From positions 1-57,097 of the forward strand of contig NZ_LLYY01000029.1 of assembly GCF_001484965.1 (NCBI RefSeq): 57,097 nt of DNA. Direction: 5' to 3'. Under the pieces are notes generated by a model. It made no database searches and had not been told where the DNA came from. It worked only from the letters and a program-made list of their open reading frames with translations. Source of the stretch: Shouchella shacheensis. Lineage in GTDB: Bacteria; Bacillota; Bacilli; Bacillales; Bacillaceae_D. Positions 8,667-17,558 of the stretch are shown here, one piece after another (within the stretch, counting starts at the first letter, position 1; each line of letters begins with the position of its first letter). Position numbers and translations under genes: made by a program.

Positions 8667-9365
8667 ATGAAAAGAGCGAAAGCACGTATGGATGAAAGCA
8701 TTCTTGTTTGCGTATTCTACGGACCAAATGGCGAGCGTCTAATTAATCGTGGGTATAAGCTTGCAAGCATGCTCGACTGTCCTTTATATATTCTAACGGT
8801 TGATCCATTGCAATACGATGAGCTCGACGCTGAAAAATCTGCCTACATTGACCGTTGGCAGGAGCTTGCTGAAGAGTATGAGGTAGAAGAGTTTGTAATT
8901 CGCGATGGTGAAAAGCGCCCTTCGGTCAAAGTCATCGCTGAAGTAGCTAGGGAGCATCACATTACACAAATTATTATTGGTCAAACGGCGAAAAGCCGCT
9001 GGGAAGAAATCACGAAGGGCTCCTTCATGAACGTTCTGCTCCGTGAAATCCCATTTGTTGATTTCCATGTCGTCTCCTGTGATCGAGCCATTAAAGGGCT
9101 CGAAGGTCATTTCGAGAAAGGCGTTCGTGCCTATCTTGTTGAAGACAGCGAAGGCTACCGCCTAAGCTTTACCCACAGTAAGGAAGCCAACTACGAAGGC
9201 ATCTTCTTTAAAGAAACAGGGACGGATTTTAACAATGGTGTCTTTAAATTCATGAAGGACTCCAAAATGTGCCAGGTGCACGTCACCGATGACCGCGTCA
9301 CTGAACCCACACGCATCCATCCAGACCTAAAAGAAGAAGCGTTAAAAAATAATCAAAAAGCATGA
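8667..9365 (+). CDS. Stand-alone KdpD-type universal stress domain protein
   Basis: A 232-aa cytoplasmic protein. Residues about 5-130 match the UspA-like domain of the K+ sensor kinase KdpD: ESILVCVFYGPNGERLINRG at the start, then ITQIIIGQTAKSRWEE and LLREIPFVDFHVVS. No histidine-kinase, membrane or KdpD N-terminal P-loop region follows. The C-terminal ~100 residues are not recognised. A GTG 12 nt upstream is possible, but the ATG at 8667 is better spaced from GAGGTG. Proteins of this kind occur in Bacilli as truncated potassium-sensing factors. Divergence from the Na+/H+ antiporter operon fits a role in cation homeostasis, which is inference. Confidence 0.75.
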   Translation: MKRAKARMDESILVCVFYGPNGERLINRGYKLASMLDCPLYILTVDPLQYDELDAEKSAYIDRWQELAEEYEVEEFVIRDGEKRPSVKVIAEVAREHHITQIIIGQTAKSRWEEITKGSFMNVLLREIPFVDFHVVSCDRAIKGLEGHFEKGVRAYLVEDSEGYRLSFTHSKEANYEGIFFKETGTDFNNGVFKFMKDSKMCQVHVTDDRVTEPTRIHPDLKEEALKNNQKA

Positions 9366-9389
9366 GCACTGGTGCTCATGCTTTTTGTT
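9356..9389 (+). terminator. Intrinsic terminator
   Basis: The arms GCATGAGCAC/GTGCTCATGC are followed by TTTTTGTTTT. The left arm overlaps the stop codon of the USP-domain gene. Confidence 0.85.
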
Positions 9390-9434
9390 TTACCCATAAC
9401 AAAGGAGAGCCCGTCACAGGCTCTCCTCGACTGC

Positions 9435-10037
9435 TTATTTGTAAATTTTCACGCGCTCTTCAAGCGGTTTAAATTCTTTCTCCCCCGGTTGGTGCATCGG
9501 TTTGCCAAATGGCATTTGAGCACGGAGTTTCCACGTTTCCGGCACATTCCATTCACGGACAACAAACTCATCGACAATAGGGTTGTAATGTTGGAGAGAA
9601 GCTCCAAATCCTTCAATTTCAAGAGCCGTCCAGATGGCGAACTGATGCATTCCTGAAGATTGATCCGACCATACAGGAAAATTATCCGCGTAAAGCGGAG
9701 CAGCTTCTTGCAAACCGCGGACCGTATCCTCATCTTCAAAGAAAAGGATCGTGCCATACGCTGATTTAAAGCCATTCATCTTCTCCTGTGTGCTTGAAAA
9801 ATCAGCGTCTGAGCCCATTACTCCTTTTAGCGCTTCTGTCGTCAAATTCCAAAATTTATCATGCTCATCGTTAATTAAGACAATGATCCGGGCACTTTGT
9901 GAATTAAAAGCAGAGGGAACGTATTTAACCGCATGTTCCACGATCTCTTGGATACGTTCATCGGAAGCCACTTGCTCCTTGCTTAATGCATAAATCGAAC
10001 GGCGCTCTTCTATAGCTGTGAAAAAGTCTTTACTCAT
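9435..10037 (-). CDS. Nitroreductase-family protein (Frm2/Hbn1/CinD-like)
   Basis: A 200-aa flavin-dependent nitroreductase. The N-terminal FTAIEERRSIYALSKEQ and PSAFNSQSARIIVL are characteristic of the small Frm2/Hbn1/CinD branch. These enzymes reduce nitro-aromatics or quinones using NAD(P)H and are linked to metal, quinone or oxidative stress. It lies 58 nt downstream of the catE-like gene on the same strand and is probably in its operon, under the divergent CatR-like repressor. ATG start with AGGAGAG upstream. Assigned by motif memory; physiological substrate unknown. Confidence 0.8.
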   Translation of the reverse strand: MSKDFFTAIEERRSIYALSKEQVASDERIQEIVEHAVKYVPSAFNSQSARIIVLINDEHDKFWNLTTEALKGVMGSDADFSSTQEKMNGFKSAYGTILFFEDEDTVRGLQEAAPLYADNFPVWSDQSSGMHQFAIWTALEIEGFGASLQHYNPIVDEFVVREWNVPETWKLRAQMPFGKPMHQPGEKEFKPLEERVKIYK

Positions 10038-10095
10038 AACGAAAGTTCTCTCCTTTTTGTGTTTAGCTCTCTGTTTTTATAATCAGGCAACTTTT

Positions 10096-10971
10096 TCATG
10101 GTTTAGTATCCTCTGTGAATACCGATAGCTTTTCCTGTGTTTTTTCAAAAATAATGGTCATTCTGGAAGGATCTTGAATGGCCAATGAGTCCCCCCTTTC
10201 TTCGGTACCCGGCTGCCCGCGGAAGCGCCCTAACACTCGGTCCCATTCCTCATCATTTGCGAGGACAATGGTATAAGACTCCATTCCTGCTGCCGGTTTT
10301 TCTTGAGGAACTGCTCCCTCGCCAGCCCATGTATTAAACCCTAAGTGATGATGGTAGCCCCCAGCAGACATGAACAGTGCTTGTCCCCCAAATCTTGAGA
10401 CAACATCAAAGCCAAGCAACTCTTCGAAAAAAGCTTCGGCCTCTTGAAGATTTGCCACATGCATGTGGACATGGCCCATTACCGTCCCTTTCGGAAGCCC
10501 TTTCCACACTCCTGCTTCCTCAATGAGCCCGTCTCCATCCAAAGCAAGGGTCGCCATGTTAATATACCCAGAAGCATCGTATGTCCACTCTTTCCTTGGG
10601 CGGTCCCTGTAAATCTCAATCCCATTCCCATCGGGATCCGAAAGATAAACGGCTTCACTTACAAGATGGTCAGCGCCCCCTAGAGGCACGTTCTGCAAAG
10701 CAAGATGCTTCACAATGGTTGCGAGGCTTTCTCGGTCAGGCACAAGTAAGGCAAAATGATAAAGCCCTGCGTGGGATCGTTCCTTGACTGGTTTTGCTTC
10801 TTTATCTTCTTTCAAACGAATAAGAAGCGCATCTTTATTTGCATATAAATAGGCTTCGTTGTTTTGATATTGAATCTCAGAAAAGCCAATGATTTGCTCA
10901 TAAAAGGCAATGGATCGAGAAAGATCTTGAACAACAAGATTTACGGGCCCGAGCGTTGTGTTTGGATGCAT
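10096..10971 (-). CDS. catE: CatE-like catechol 2,3-dioxygenase (VOC family)
   Basis: A 291-aa protein of two vicinal-oxygen-chelate halves. Half one has GLYHFALLVPDRESL and YLSDPDGNGIEIYRDRPR; half two has GHVHMHVANLQEAEAFFEEL and SAGGYHHHLGFNTWAG. These match B. subtilis CatE in order and length. The VOC metal site would use the second-half histidines and a C-terminal glutamate. The enzyme cleaves catechol-type rings in thiol-reactive quinone stress. AGGAGG lies 8 nt before the ATG. Divergent from a CatR-like regulator, and upstream of a nitroreductase where B. subtilis has catD. Confidence 0.85.
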   Translation of the reverse strand: MHPNTTLGPVNLVVQDLSRSIAFYEQIIGFSEIQYQNNEAYLYANKDALLIRLKEDKEAKPVKERSHAGLYHFALLVPDRESLATIVKHLALQNVPLGGADHLVSEAVYLSDPDGNGIEIYRDRPRKEWTYDASGYINMATLALDGDGLIEEAGVWKGLPKGTVMGHVHMHVANLQEAEAFFEELLGFDVVSRFGGQALFMSAGGYHHHLGFNTWAGEGAVPQEKPAAGMESYTIVLANDEEWDRVLGRFRGQPGTEERGDSLAIQDPSRMTIIFEKTQEKLSVFTEDTKP

Positions 10972-11049
10972 CCACAGTCCCTCCTAGAATTTCGATGTCT
11001 TTTCTACTGGTATTATTATAAAATACGGGTATAATTAGTGGAAGTACGC

Positions 11050-11072
11050 ACTTTAAAGTACCATAGTATACT
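11050..11072. promoter_or_regulatory. Tandem palindromes in the catE-catR divergent region
   Basis: ACTTTAAAGT (11050-11059) and AGTATACT (11065-11072) are perfect palindromes, and a GTAC-N10-GTAC pair overlaps the first. They sit 30-50 nt upstream of the regulator's start, as expected of operators for a dimeric HxlR/YodB-type repressor acting on both directions. Inferred from position only. Confidence 0.45.
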
Positions 11073-11101
11073 TTTGGATACTGTAAGGAGGAGAGTTAAG
11101 G

Positions 11102-11437
11102 ATGACTACATGTAAAGCAGACACCGCCCTTGAAATTCTCATCGGCAAATGGAAGCATAAAATCCTCTTCCAATTGATGACGCACGAGGTGCTGCGTTTT
11201 AATGAACTGAAGCGGGCCATTCCCGGTATCACTCAAAAAATGCTCACTTCCCAGCTGAGGGAACTGGAACAAAATGATATTATTGAACGCAACGTTTATC
11301 CACAAATTCCGCCTAAGGTCGAATACTCCATGACAGAGTACGGGCAAAGCCTTCGCCCCATCCTTGAAGCCATGCACGAATGGGGGCAAAACCACATTAA
11401 ACACCTAGAACAGGCCTATTCCAAGGCTCAGGAATAG
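11102..11437 (+). CDS. catR: HxlR-family regulator, CatR/YodB-like
   Basis: A 111-aa winged-helix HTH protein of the HxlR family (ALEILIGKWKHKILFQLMTH, then LRFNELKRAIPGITQKMLTS, then RELEQNDIIERNVY). The single cysteine near the N terminus (Cys4) is where YodB and CatR carry their quinone/oxidant-sensing cysteine. Together with the divergent catE-like gene this supports a repressor of quinone-detoxification genes released by thiol modification. ATG preceded by AAGGAGGAGAG. CatR is the likely identity; the closely related YodB or HypR cannot be excluded. Confidence 0.8.
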   Translation: MTTCKADTALEILIGKWKHKILFQLMTHEVLRFNELKRAIPGITQKMLTSQLRELEQNDIIERNVYPQIPPKVEYSMTEYGQSLRPILEAMHEWGQNHIKHLEQAYSKAQE

Positions 11438-11452
11438 CCGGATTCCATACTA

Positions 11453-11482
11453 GGAGGGGCAGTGCTGCCCCTCCCTTTTATA
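11453..11482 (+). terminator. Intrinsic terminator of the HxlR gene
   Basis: The arms GGAGGGGCA/TGCCCCTCC around a 4-nt loop are followed by CTTTTATATTT. Confidence 0.85.
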
Positions 11483-11540
11483 TTTCCTGCCATAAAACCT
11501 CCTATAACACAACCACGGCTTTTATGCCTTTGAGAACGGC

Positions 11541-12470
11541 CTATACGACTCCCGGCTCAATGATTAGTCGTCGATCCAAGGTGTTCACTTCCGCTTGCGC
11601 ACCGTGAGGAACCGACAGACTCGGCTTGCAATGTCCGATCATAAACCCACTAAGGATCGGCTTTCCATTGGAGACAACATGATCATGAAAGATCGTTTGC
11701 AGACTTATGGATGGCCTTCGGTTGGCCGGTAGACAGTTTTGAAAGTCACAGAGGAGCACTGCGCAAGCGTCCGAAAACTTCCCTGCCAGCCTTAATTGAT
11801 TGAGCATGCGATCGATGCGATACGGTTCCTCCTCTACCTCCTCAATAAATAAAATCTTTTCTTTCGTATCAAGCTCGTACGGCGTACCGAGTGTACTGAC
11901 TAGCAGTGATAAATTTCCGCCAACAAGCGGCCCCTTTGCCTGGCCAGCTGCAAGTGTTCGAAGAGGCTGCACGGCCTCATCAATGACGAGTCTTGTTGGA
12001 CGCATGACTTGTTTTAAATACTCCGCATATAAAGGTGATTTTCTGCTTTCTTCCAGGTCTGAGCTTAACATGGGTCCATGGAAGGTGATGACGTTCGCCT
12101 GCTGATAAATCGCTGTGTGGAGACAAGTAATGTCACTGTATCCCCAGAAGATTTTTGGGTTCTCCCTGATCAGGTCATAATCGATTTGATCCACAATCCG
12201 GGGGGTGCCATACCCGCCACAGGCGCAGAAGACACCGGCAATTTCCGGGTCAGCAAACATCATTTCTAATTCAGACACTCGTTCCTCGTCCGTTCCATGT
12301 AGGTAGCCATATTCACGGCCAAGCATGGGTGAGGGTTTCACGTTTAATCCGAGGCCTTCATAGAACGCTTTGTCTTGGTACACTTGTTCAAGAGAGGGTG
12401 AGCTTGCCGGGGCAATCACCCCTATAGTATCGCCTCTCATCAGCGCCTTTGGTCGAATGGCGTTTTTCAA
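11541..12470 (-). CDS. LD-carboxypeptidase (peptidase S66, MccF-like)
   Basis: A 309-aa serine peptidase family member. LD-carboxypeptidases trim the terminal D-Ala of muropeptides during wall recycling; MccF relatives cleave microcin-type adducts. The nucleophile serine is in IFWGYSDITCLH (about residue 112). A glutamate lies in LFIEEVEEEPYRIDRM and the histidine in IGHCKPSLSVPHG, completing the Ser-Glu-His triad. The start is TTG at 12470, 8 nt after GGAGG; no in-frame ATG is nearby. Divergent from rarD. No signal peptide, so cytoplasmic. Confidence 0.88.
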   Translation of the reverse strand: MKNAIRPKALMRGDTIGVIAPASSPSLEQVYQDKAFYEGLGLNVKPSPMLGREYGYLHGTDEERVSELEMMFADPEIAGVFCACGGYGTPRIVDQIDYDLIRENPKIFWGYSDITCLHTAIYQQANVITFHGPMLSSDLEESRKSPLYAEYLKQVMRPTRLVIDEAVQPLRTLAAGQAKGPLVGGNLSLLVSTLGTPYELDTKEKILFIEEVEEEPYRIDRMLNQLRLAGKFSDACAVLLCDFQNCLPANRRPSISLQTIFHDHVVSNGKPILSGFMIGHCKPSLSVPHGAQAEVNTLDRRLIIEPGVV

Positions 12471-12616
12471 AAGGCATTCCTCCCACGTCTTTTTATAGCC
12501 GACTCCTTCTTTCAGCCTTATTCTTCTGACCTCTTTGTAAGAACGAACCTTTCCTTCGCCCCACGAAGCTTTTTCATGATAAACTATAAAAAAACATAGT
12601 GGGGGATAGGGATAAG

Positions 12617-13546
12617 ATGCACCAAGACAATGAACAACTGAAAGGCACGCTCGCCGCGCTCGCTGCCTATGGGCTCTGGGGTTTGTTGCCTCTGTACTGG
12701 GGACTGCTCGATGACTTTTCAGCCCTTGGCGTGCTTGCGTACCGAATTGTATTTTCCTTTGCTTTTATCCTAGGTTTGTTCCTAGTAAAACGAGAACTAA
12801 GACGAAAACTCCAAGAGCTCAAGCAAGTCGTCGCCGATACAAAGCAGTTTATAGCGATTGCACTCGCTTCTCTCTTTATTAGCATGAATTGGTTTATTTT
12901 TATTTTTGCGGTCAGTAGCGAAAAAGTGATTGACGCTAGCCTCGGCTATTACATCAACCCACTCCTCAATGTAGTGCTAGCAACGCTTCTGCTGAAGGAA
13001 AAATTAAAGCGTGCCGAGCAATTCTCAGTCCTCGCAGCTCTTATTGGTGTACTGGTACTCATCGTTGTAGGCGGCTATGTTCCTTGGGCCTCGTTGGGCA
13101 TGGCACTTAGCTTTTGTTTGTATGGCTTTCTTAAACGAGGAGTCCGCGTGAGTGCCTCTGGTGGACTTTTGCTTGAGACGGTGCTCGTGACGCCTCTGGC
13201 CCTTCTTTTTATTATGACCAGTTCGCTGCCCAACTTTTTCACTCATGATAGCTCGATTATGTTGCTGCTTTTCGGTTCTGGCATTGTCACTGCGATCCCA
13301 CTGATGCTTTTCTCTTTTGGGGCCCAGCGAATATCGTTTGCATTGATTGGATTTCTTCAGTATATCGCCCCTACACTGATGCTTATTCTCGGCATCTTTG
13401 TCTTCCATGAACCGTTTAGCGCTGTACAGTTTGTTGCCTTTGCTTTCATTTGGCTCGCACTGCTCGTATTTACAGGGTCGAGGCTGCATACCAGTCGCAG
13501 TCGCCGTTCTCTGGAGAGAAAGAAACACCATAGCGCGGTTTCGTAG
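12617..13546 (+). CDS. rarD: RarD-type EamA-family transporter
   Basis: A 309-aa membrane protein with about ten membrane segments in two EamA repeats. The start segment GTLAALAAYGLWGLLPLYWG, then SMNWFIFIFAVSSEKVIDAS and LGYYINPLLNVVL, are typical of RarD. The substrate is unknown; such proteins export or import small metabolites. I chose the ATG at 12617 over the upstream GTG at 12599 because the purine-rich GGGGGATAGGG precedes it. It stands alone, divergent from the LD-carboxypeptidase gene. Confidence 0.88.
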   Translation: MHQDNEQLKGTLAALAAYGLWGLLPLYWGLLDDFSALGVLAYRIVFSFAFILGLFLVKRELRRKLQELKQVVADTKQFIAIALASLFISMNWFIFIFAVSSEKVIDASLGYYINPLLNVVLATLLLKEKLKRAEQFSVLAALIGVLVLIVVGGYVPWASLGMALSFCLYGFLKRGVRVSASGGLLLETVLVTPLALLFIMTSSLPNFFTHDSSIMLLLFGSGIVTAIPLMLFSFGAQRISFALIGFLQYIAPTLMLILGIFVFHEPFSAVQFVAFAFIWLALLVFTGSRLHTSRSRRSLERKKHHSAVS

Positions 13547-13604
13547 GAAGAATCGTAACTTTCGTTTATACTAAAGAGATCTAGAGTTGAAAGGAGCTTT
13601 TTCC

Positions 13605-14654
13605 ATGTCTACATTTAGAGGGTATATTGGCACCTACACGAAAGGAGACAGCAAAGGAGTCTATACATTTACGCTGGATTCCACATCAGGAGAGCTCAAG
13701 GGTCTTGAGGCGGTCGCGGAATTAAAAGACCCTACCTATGTGACGGTCAGTTCAGATGGAACTCGGCTTTATTCTGTCATGAAGGATGGAGAAGCTGGAG
13801 GAGTGAGCGCCTTTGATATTAATGAAGAATCGGGGGCGTTGACGCTCTTAAATAAAGAAATCACTCCGGACGGGGGGCCTTGTCATGTCAGCGTTAATTC
13901 AAAACGCTCCCGTCTTTTATCAGCGAACTACCATAGCGGAAGGATTACCGCATTTGACTTAGAGGAAAACGGCTCGATTAAGCAAACTGCCTCGACCGCT
14001 CAGCATGAGGGGGCGGGACCGAACGAAGAGCGCCAGGAAAAAGCGCATGCCCATTTTGCAGGATTCACTCCGGATGAGAAATACGTTGTCGCTGTTGACT
14101 TAGGAACAGACGAAGTCATCTTGTATAAAATCGATAACGGCAAGCTGACACGTCATTTTGTGCATGAAACGGCTCCCGGTGCAGGTCCGCGTCATATTGC
14201 GTTTCACCCGACAGAGCCTTACGCGTATATCATGACTGAGCTTTCCAATGAAGTAATCGCTGTTCGCTACGACCATGTTCCTGGCTCTTTGGAAGAAGTT
14301 CAGGTGGTCTCAACCCTTCCTGAAGGCTATGAGGATGACAGCATCGGAAGCGCGATTCACCTTACAAAGGATGGACGCTTTCTATACGTCGCGAATCGTG
14401 GCCACAACAGCATGGCTTCGTTTAGCGTCAATCCATACTCCGGAGAGCTTTCTTTTGTGGAGCATGTATCAACAGAAGGGGACTGGCCACGAGATTTTCA
14501 TCTCGATCCTTCGGAGGAGTTCCTCGTTGCGTCGAACCAAGAAAGCAGCAATTTAAGCGTGTATGCCCGAAACAAAGAAAATGGAAAGTTAAGCCTTGTT
14601 AACGCAAACATTCCCGTCCCTCACCCCGTTTGCGTTACATTTGCACAAACCTAA
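13605..14654 (+). CDS. pgl: 6-phosphogluconolactonase, beta-propeller type (YkgB-like)
   Basis: A 349-aa lactonase of the seven-bladed propeller family, equal in length to B. subtilis YkgB. Repeats of the form DPTYVTVSSDGTRLYSV, GPRHIAFHPTEPYAYIM and LTKDGRFLYVANRG recur about every 50 residues. It hydrolyses 6-phosphogluconolactone in the oxidative pentose-phosphate pathway. An upstream TTG at 13587 exists, but GAAAGGAGC lies 7 nt before the ATG at 13605, which begins MSTFRGYIGTYT, the usual family start. Confidence 0.9.
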   Translation: MSTFRGYIGTYTKGDSKGVYTFTLDSTSGELKGLEAVAELKDPTYVTVSSDGTRLYSVMKDGEAGGVSAFDINEESGALTLLNKEITPDGGPCHVSVNSKRSRLLSANYHSGRITAFDLEENGSIKQTASTAQHEGAGPNEERQEKAHAHFAGFTPDEKYVVAVDLGTDEVILYKIDNGKLTRHFVHETAPGAGPRHIAFHPTEPYAYIMTELSNEVIAVRYDHVPGSLEEVQVVSTLPEGYEDDSIGSAIHLTKDGRFLYVANRGHNSMASFSVNPYSGELSFVEHVSTEGDWPRDFHLDPSEEFLVASNQESSNLSVYARNKENGKLSLVNANIPVPHPVCVTFAQT

Positions 14655-14671
14655 AACATTTCGCTACATGG

Positions 14672-14702
14672 ACAAGGGGTCATCGCGACCCCTTGTTTTC
14701 GC
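14672..14702 (+). terminator. Intrinsic terminator of pgl
   Basis: The arms ACAAGGGGTC/GACCCCTTGT around a 5-nt loop are followed by TTTCGCGTTTT. Confidence 0.85.
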
Positions 14703-14785
14703 GTTTTCCCGTTGCCAATCTTACGAGATCCTCGTACAATCTAGGTAACATTCATTCGTTGCTCTTTACTGAAGGGGTCCTTTTC

Positions 14786-16009
14786 ATGCAAATGGTTTCA
14801 CGGTCAAGTGTAGGTTCGATTCGACGAAACTCGTTGGTCTTCATGGGGATTTTGCTTATAGCAAGTAACCTCCGGCCAGCGATCACCTCTGTTGGGCCAC
14901 TCATTGGCTATATACGGGAAGATTTCACAATCTCCAGTGGGGCTGCAGGTTTTTTAACCACACTGCCTCTCTTAGCGTTTGCAATTCTCTCCCCCATTGC
15001 CGCAAAACTTGGCAGCGATTATCAACAGGAGCGAGTTGTCTTTGCCGGACTTCTAATTTTGCTTATTGGCATGCTTATGCGTTACACCACCTTCTTTCCT
15101 TTTTTACTGGCGGGGACGGCCTTTATCGGCATAGGAATTGCTATAGGGAATGTCTTAGTGCCGAGTCTCGTTAAAAAGTGGTTCCCCAATCGAGTCGGTT
15201 TTGCGACTGGGATGTACACGACGACGCTCTCCACGTTTGCTGCGATCGCTTCAGGCGTGAGCGTACCGCTGGCGCACTTTGGCTTAGGATGGAGAGGGGC
15301 GCTGGGCATTTGGGTCGCTCTTTGTGTTGCTGCCATTCTTTTTTGGCTTCCACAGCTCACACGAAAAGACCAGCAAAATACAAATCAACAAACGCTGGCC
15401 CTCCCTTCCCAGTCTAGGCTCTGGCGCTCAGGGATTGCTTGGCAGGTCACGATTTTTATGGGAAGTCAGTCGTTTCTTTTCTATTCCCTCGTCTCTTGGC
15501 TTCCAGAAATTCTGCAGTCGCAAGGCCTAAGCACTGGCTCTGCTGGCGCAATGCTCGCGGTGATGCAGTTTTGCGGGTTGCCCGCGACATTTTTAACACC
15601 CATGCTAGCTGGCAAATTAACGGATCAGAAAGGGCTCGCTTTCACTTTGGCACTTTTGTACTTCTTTGGATTTAGTGTTTTACTCCTATCCTCTTCCCCC
15701 GCGCTTAGCATTGTTGCTATCGTGTTCATTGGGGTTGCTAGTGGTGGAAGCCTGAGCCTAGCTCTCACATTCATGAGCCTGAGAGCAAACTCCGTAAAGC
15801 AAGCGGCCGCACTCTCAGGTATGGCGCAGTCCCTTGGTTATTTGCTTGCAGCGCTTGGCCCTTTTCTGATCGGTCTTCTCTTTGATGTAACCGGCACATG
15901 GAATCTTTCTTTGCTTGTCTTTGTAAGCGCGACGGTCCTTTTTCTAATTAGTGGGCTAGGCGCCGGACGCAATCAATTCGTATCAGCAACCGCTCCGGAA
16001 AAAGGGTAA
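14786..16009 (+). CDS. CynX/NimT-like MFS transporter
   Basis: A 407-aa major facilitator with about twelve membrane segments. The first loop after helix 1, SNLRPAITSVGPLIGYIRED, is the signature of the CynX (cyanate/2-nitroimidazole) MFS family. The natural substrate is not predictable. The frame is open further upstream through the pgl terminator, but GAAGGGG precedes the ATG at 14786, giving a normal family start. It is monocistronic; the 3' side is occupied by two intergenic repeats. Confidence 0.85.
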   Translation: MQMVSRSSVGSIRRNSLVFMGILLIASNLRPAITSVGPLIGYIREDFTISSGAAGFLTTLPLLAFAILSPIAAKLGSDYQQERVVFAGLLILLIGMLMRYTTFFPFLLAGTAFIGIGIAIGNVLVPSLVKKWFPNRVGFATGMYTTTLSTFAAIASGVSVPLAHFGLGWRGALGIWVALCVAAILFWLPQLTRKDQQNTNQQTLALPSQSRLWRSGIAWQVTIFMGSQSFLFYSLVSWLPEILQSQGLSTGSAGAMLAVMQFCGLPATFLTPMLAGKLTDQKGLAFTLALLYFFGFSVLLLSSSPALSIVAIVFIGVASGGSLSLALTFMSLRANSVKQAAALSGMAQSLGYLLAALGPFLIGLLFDVTGTWNLSLLVFVSATVLFLISGLGAGRNQFVSATAPEKG

Positions 16010-16013
16010 CAAA

Positions 16014-16134
16014 AAAGCATAAGCGCCCTGCCCACGAGCGACAAGTTCTGGAAGAACGGCAGGATCAAGCCTGTCCTTTGGCTTGATCTGGCGGATTGAA
16101 GAAACCTCGAGCGAGTGGGCGCCGGAGCTAGACA
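16014..16134 (+). repeat. Intergenic repeat, type A
   Basis: A structured element starting AAGCGCCCTGCCCACGAGCG, carrying GGCAGGATCAAG and CTTGATCTGG as internal complements, and ending GTGGGCGCCGGAGCTAGACA. The ends pair (GCGCC with GGCGC). A second copy is cut by the right window edge at 57030. Confidence 0.8.
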
Positions 16135-16136
16135 AT

Positions 16137-16257
16137 CCGAAAAGCGCAGGCGGGTCGAACAGAAGCGCGGATTTTGGAAGGCCTGCACGAGAAATCCCGA
16201 CCCGGATTTCCGGGCAGGACTGAAAAATCCCGAGCTTCTACCCGCCGGAGCTAGACA
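16137..16257 (+). repeat. Intergenic repeat, type B, copy 1
   Basis: The ~120-bp family has a 5' arm AGCGCAGGCGGGT, a 3' arm ACCCGCCGGAGCTAGACA, and inner pairings GCCTGC/GCAGG and GAAATCC/GGATTTC. The whole element folds as one long stem-loop. It directly follows the type A copy. Confidence 0.85.
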
Positions 16258-16261
16258 CCAA

Positions 16262-16302
16262 AAGCAGCCGACAAAAGGACTATTGCCCTCTGTCGGCTGC
16301 TT
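16262..16302 (-). terminator. Terminator of ald
   Basis: The 12-bp arms AAGCAGCCGACA/TGTCGGCTGCTT enclose a 17-nt loop, 11 nt beyond the ald stop. On the minus strand the right arm ends in CTTTTGG. Confidence 0.75.
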
Positions 16303-16313
16303 GTTTCTATCTT

Positions 16314-17438
16314 TTAAACGAACCCCGCTAGCGCCTCTTCCGCGGTAACATAATCAAAACCAAGGTCGCGGGCGACAGCTTCGTACGTGATGGCGCCTCC
16401 AGCCACATTCAACCCTTTGGCAAGCGAGGCATTCGTCCGCATCGCTTCTTGGACCCCTTTGTCTGCGATTTGTCTTGCATAGGGAATGGTTACATTCGTT
16501 AGTGCGATTGTCGATGTTCTTGGAACCGCACCAGGCATATTGGCCACCGCGTAGTGAATCACCCCGTGCTTCGTGTACGTCGGGTTATCGTGGGTGGTCA
16601 CCGTGTCCGCGGTCTCAATGATTCCGCCCTGATCGACAGCCACATCCACAACGACGCTGCCAGGCATCATTTGCTCAATCATTTCCTCTGTCACAAGTTT
16701 CGGTGCTTTTGCTCCTGGGATTAGCACGGCGCCAATCACAAGATCCGATTCTTTCACCGCCACAGCAATATTCAGCGGATTCGACATCATCGTCTGGACA
16801 TCGCCTCCAAACTGATCATCTAACTGGCGCAAGCGCTCAGCACTTACGTCAAGAAGCGTGACATCGGCGCCAAGCCCAACCGCAATTTTTGCTGCGTTTG
16901 TGCCAACGACACCACCGCCAATAATCGTCACCTTGCCTCGCTGTACGCCAGGCACTCCCGAGAGCAGAACACCCTTCCCACCTTTAGGCTTTTCTAAAAA
17001 TTGAGCGCCGATTTGTGAGGCCATACGGCCAGCTACTTCGCTCATCGGCGTAAGCAGCGGCAACGTTCGGTTGACTTCCACGGTTTCATAGGCGATGGCT
17101 ATTACTCCATGTTCCACCAATGCTTTTGTGAGCTCGGTCTCAGCCGCGAGATGCAAGTAGGTGAACAAAATCAACCCTTTGCGAAAATGTTGGTATTCCT
17201 CGGCTAGCGGTTCCTTTACTTTCATGACCATTTCTGCCTTGCTCCAAACATTCCCCGCAAGCGCCGTCATTTTGGCGCCGGCCTCTTCGTATTCACTGTC
17301 TGTAAACCCACTCCCAAGACCGGCCTGAGCTTCTACGAGCACATCATGACCGGCTTCTTTTAGTGAGACAACTCCTGCTGGCGTAATAGCCACGCGGTTT
17401 TCATTATTCTTTACTTCTCTAGGTACTCCGATAATCAT
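16314..17438 (-). CDS. ald: Alanine dehydrogenase
   Basis: A 374-aa NAD-dependent enzyme that deaminates L-alanine to pyruvate, used for alanine catabolism and in sporulation or germination of Bacilli. It shows the N-terminal substrate-binding block [20 protein letters not shown] and the Rossmann motif [32 protein letters not shown] and [16 protein letters not shown] are the family signatures. Length is normal. It lies downstream of a PucR-type regulator on the same strand with a 120-nt gap that holds a palindrome, pointing to AdeR-like activation. Confidence 0.97.
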   Translation of the reverse strand: MIIGVPREVKNNENRVAITPAGVVSLKEAGHDVLVEAQAGLGSGFTDSEYEEAGAKMTALAGNVWSKAEMVMKVKEPLAEEYQHFRKGLILFTYLHLAAETELTKALVEHGVIAIAYETVEVNRTLPLLTPMSEVAGRMASQIGAQFLEKPKGGKGVLLSGVPGVQRGKVTIIGGGVVGTNAAKIAVGLGADVTLLDVSAERLRQLDDQFGGDVQTMMSNPLNIAVAVKESDLVIGAVLIPGAKAPKLVTEEMIEQMMPGSVVVDVAVDQGGIIETADTVTTHDNPTYTKHGVIHYAVANMPGAVPRTSTIALTNVTIPYARQIADKGVQEAMRTNASLAKGLNVAGGAITYEAVARDLGFDYVTAEEALAGFV

Positions 17439-17529
17439 GACAACTGCCCCCTAACTATTGATCTTGCTTTAAGTATAAAGAATCCTTCTTCGTTTATCTT
17501 TGGGTTTGTCGCAGAAAATCATGCTTGTT

Positions 17530-17550
17530 ATTTGTGGCTTTTTCACAAAT
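17530..17550. promoter_or_regulatory. Inverted repeat ATTTGTG-N7-CACAAAT upstream of ald
   Basis: Perfect 7-bp arms between adeR and ald, just past the adeR stop. The tail is not T-rich on the minus strand, so an activator-binding site for ald seems as likely as a terminator of adeR. A TATACT hexamer lies downstream, toward ald. Inference from position. Confidence 0.4.
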
Positions 17551-17558
17551 GGAGCCCT

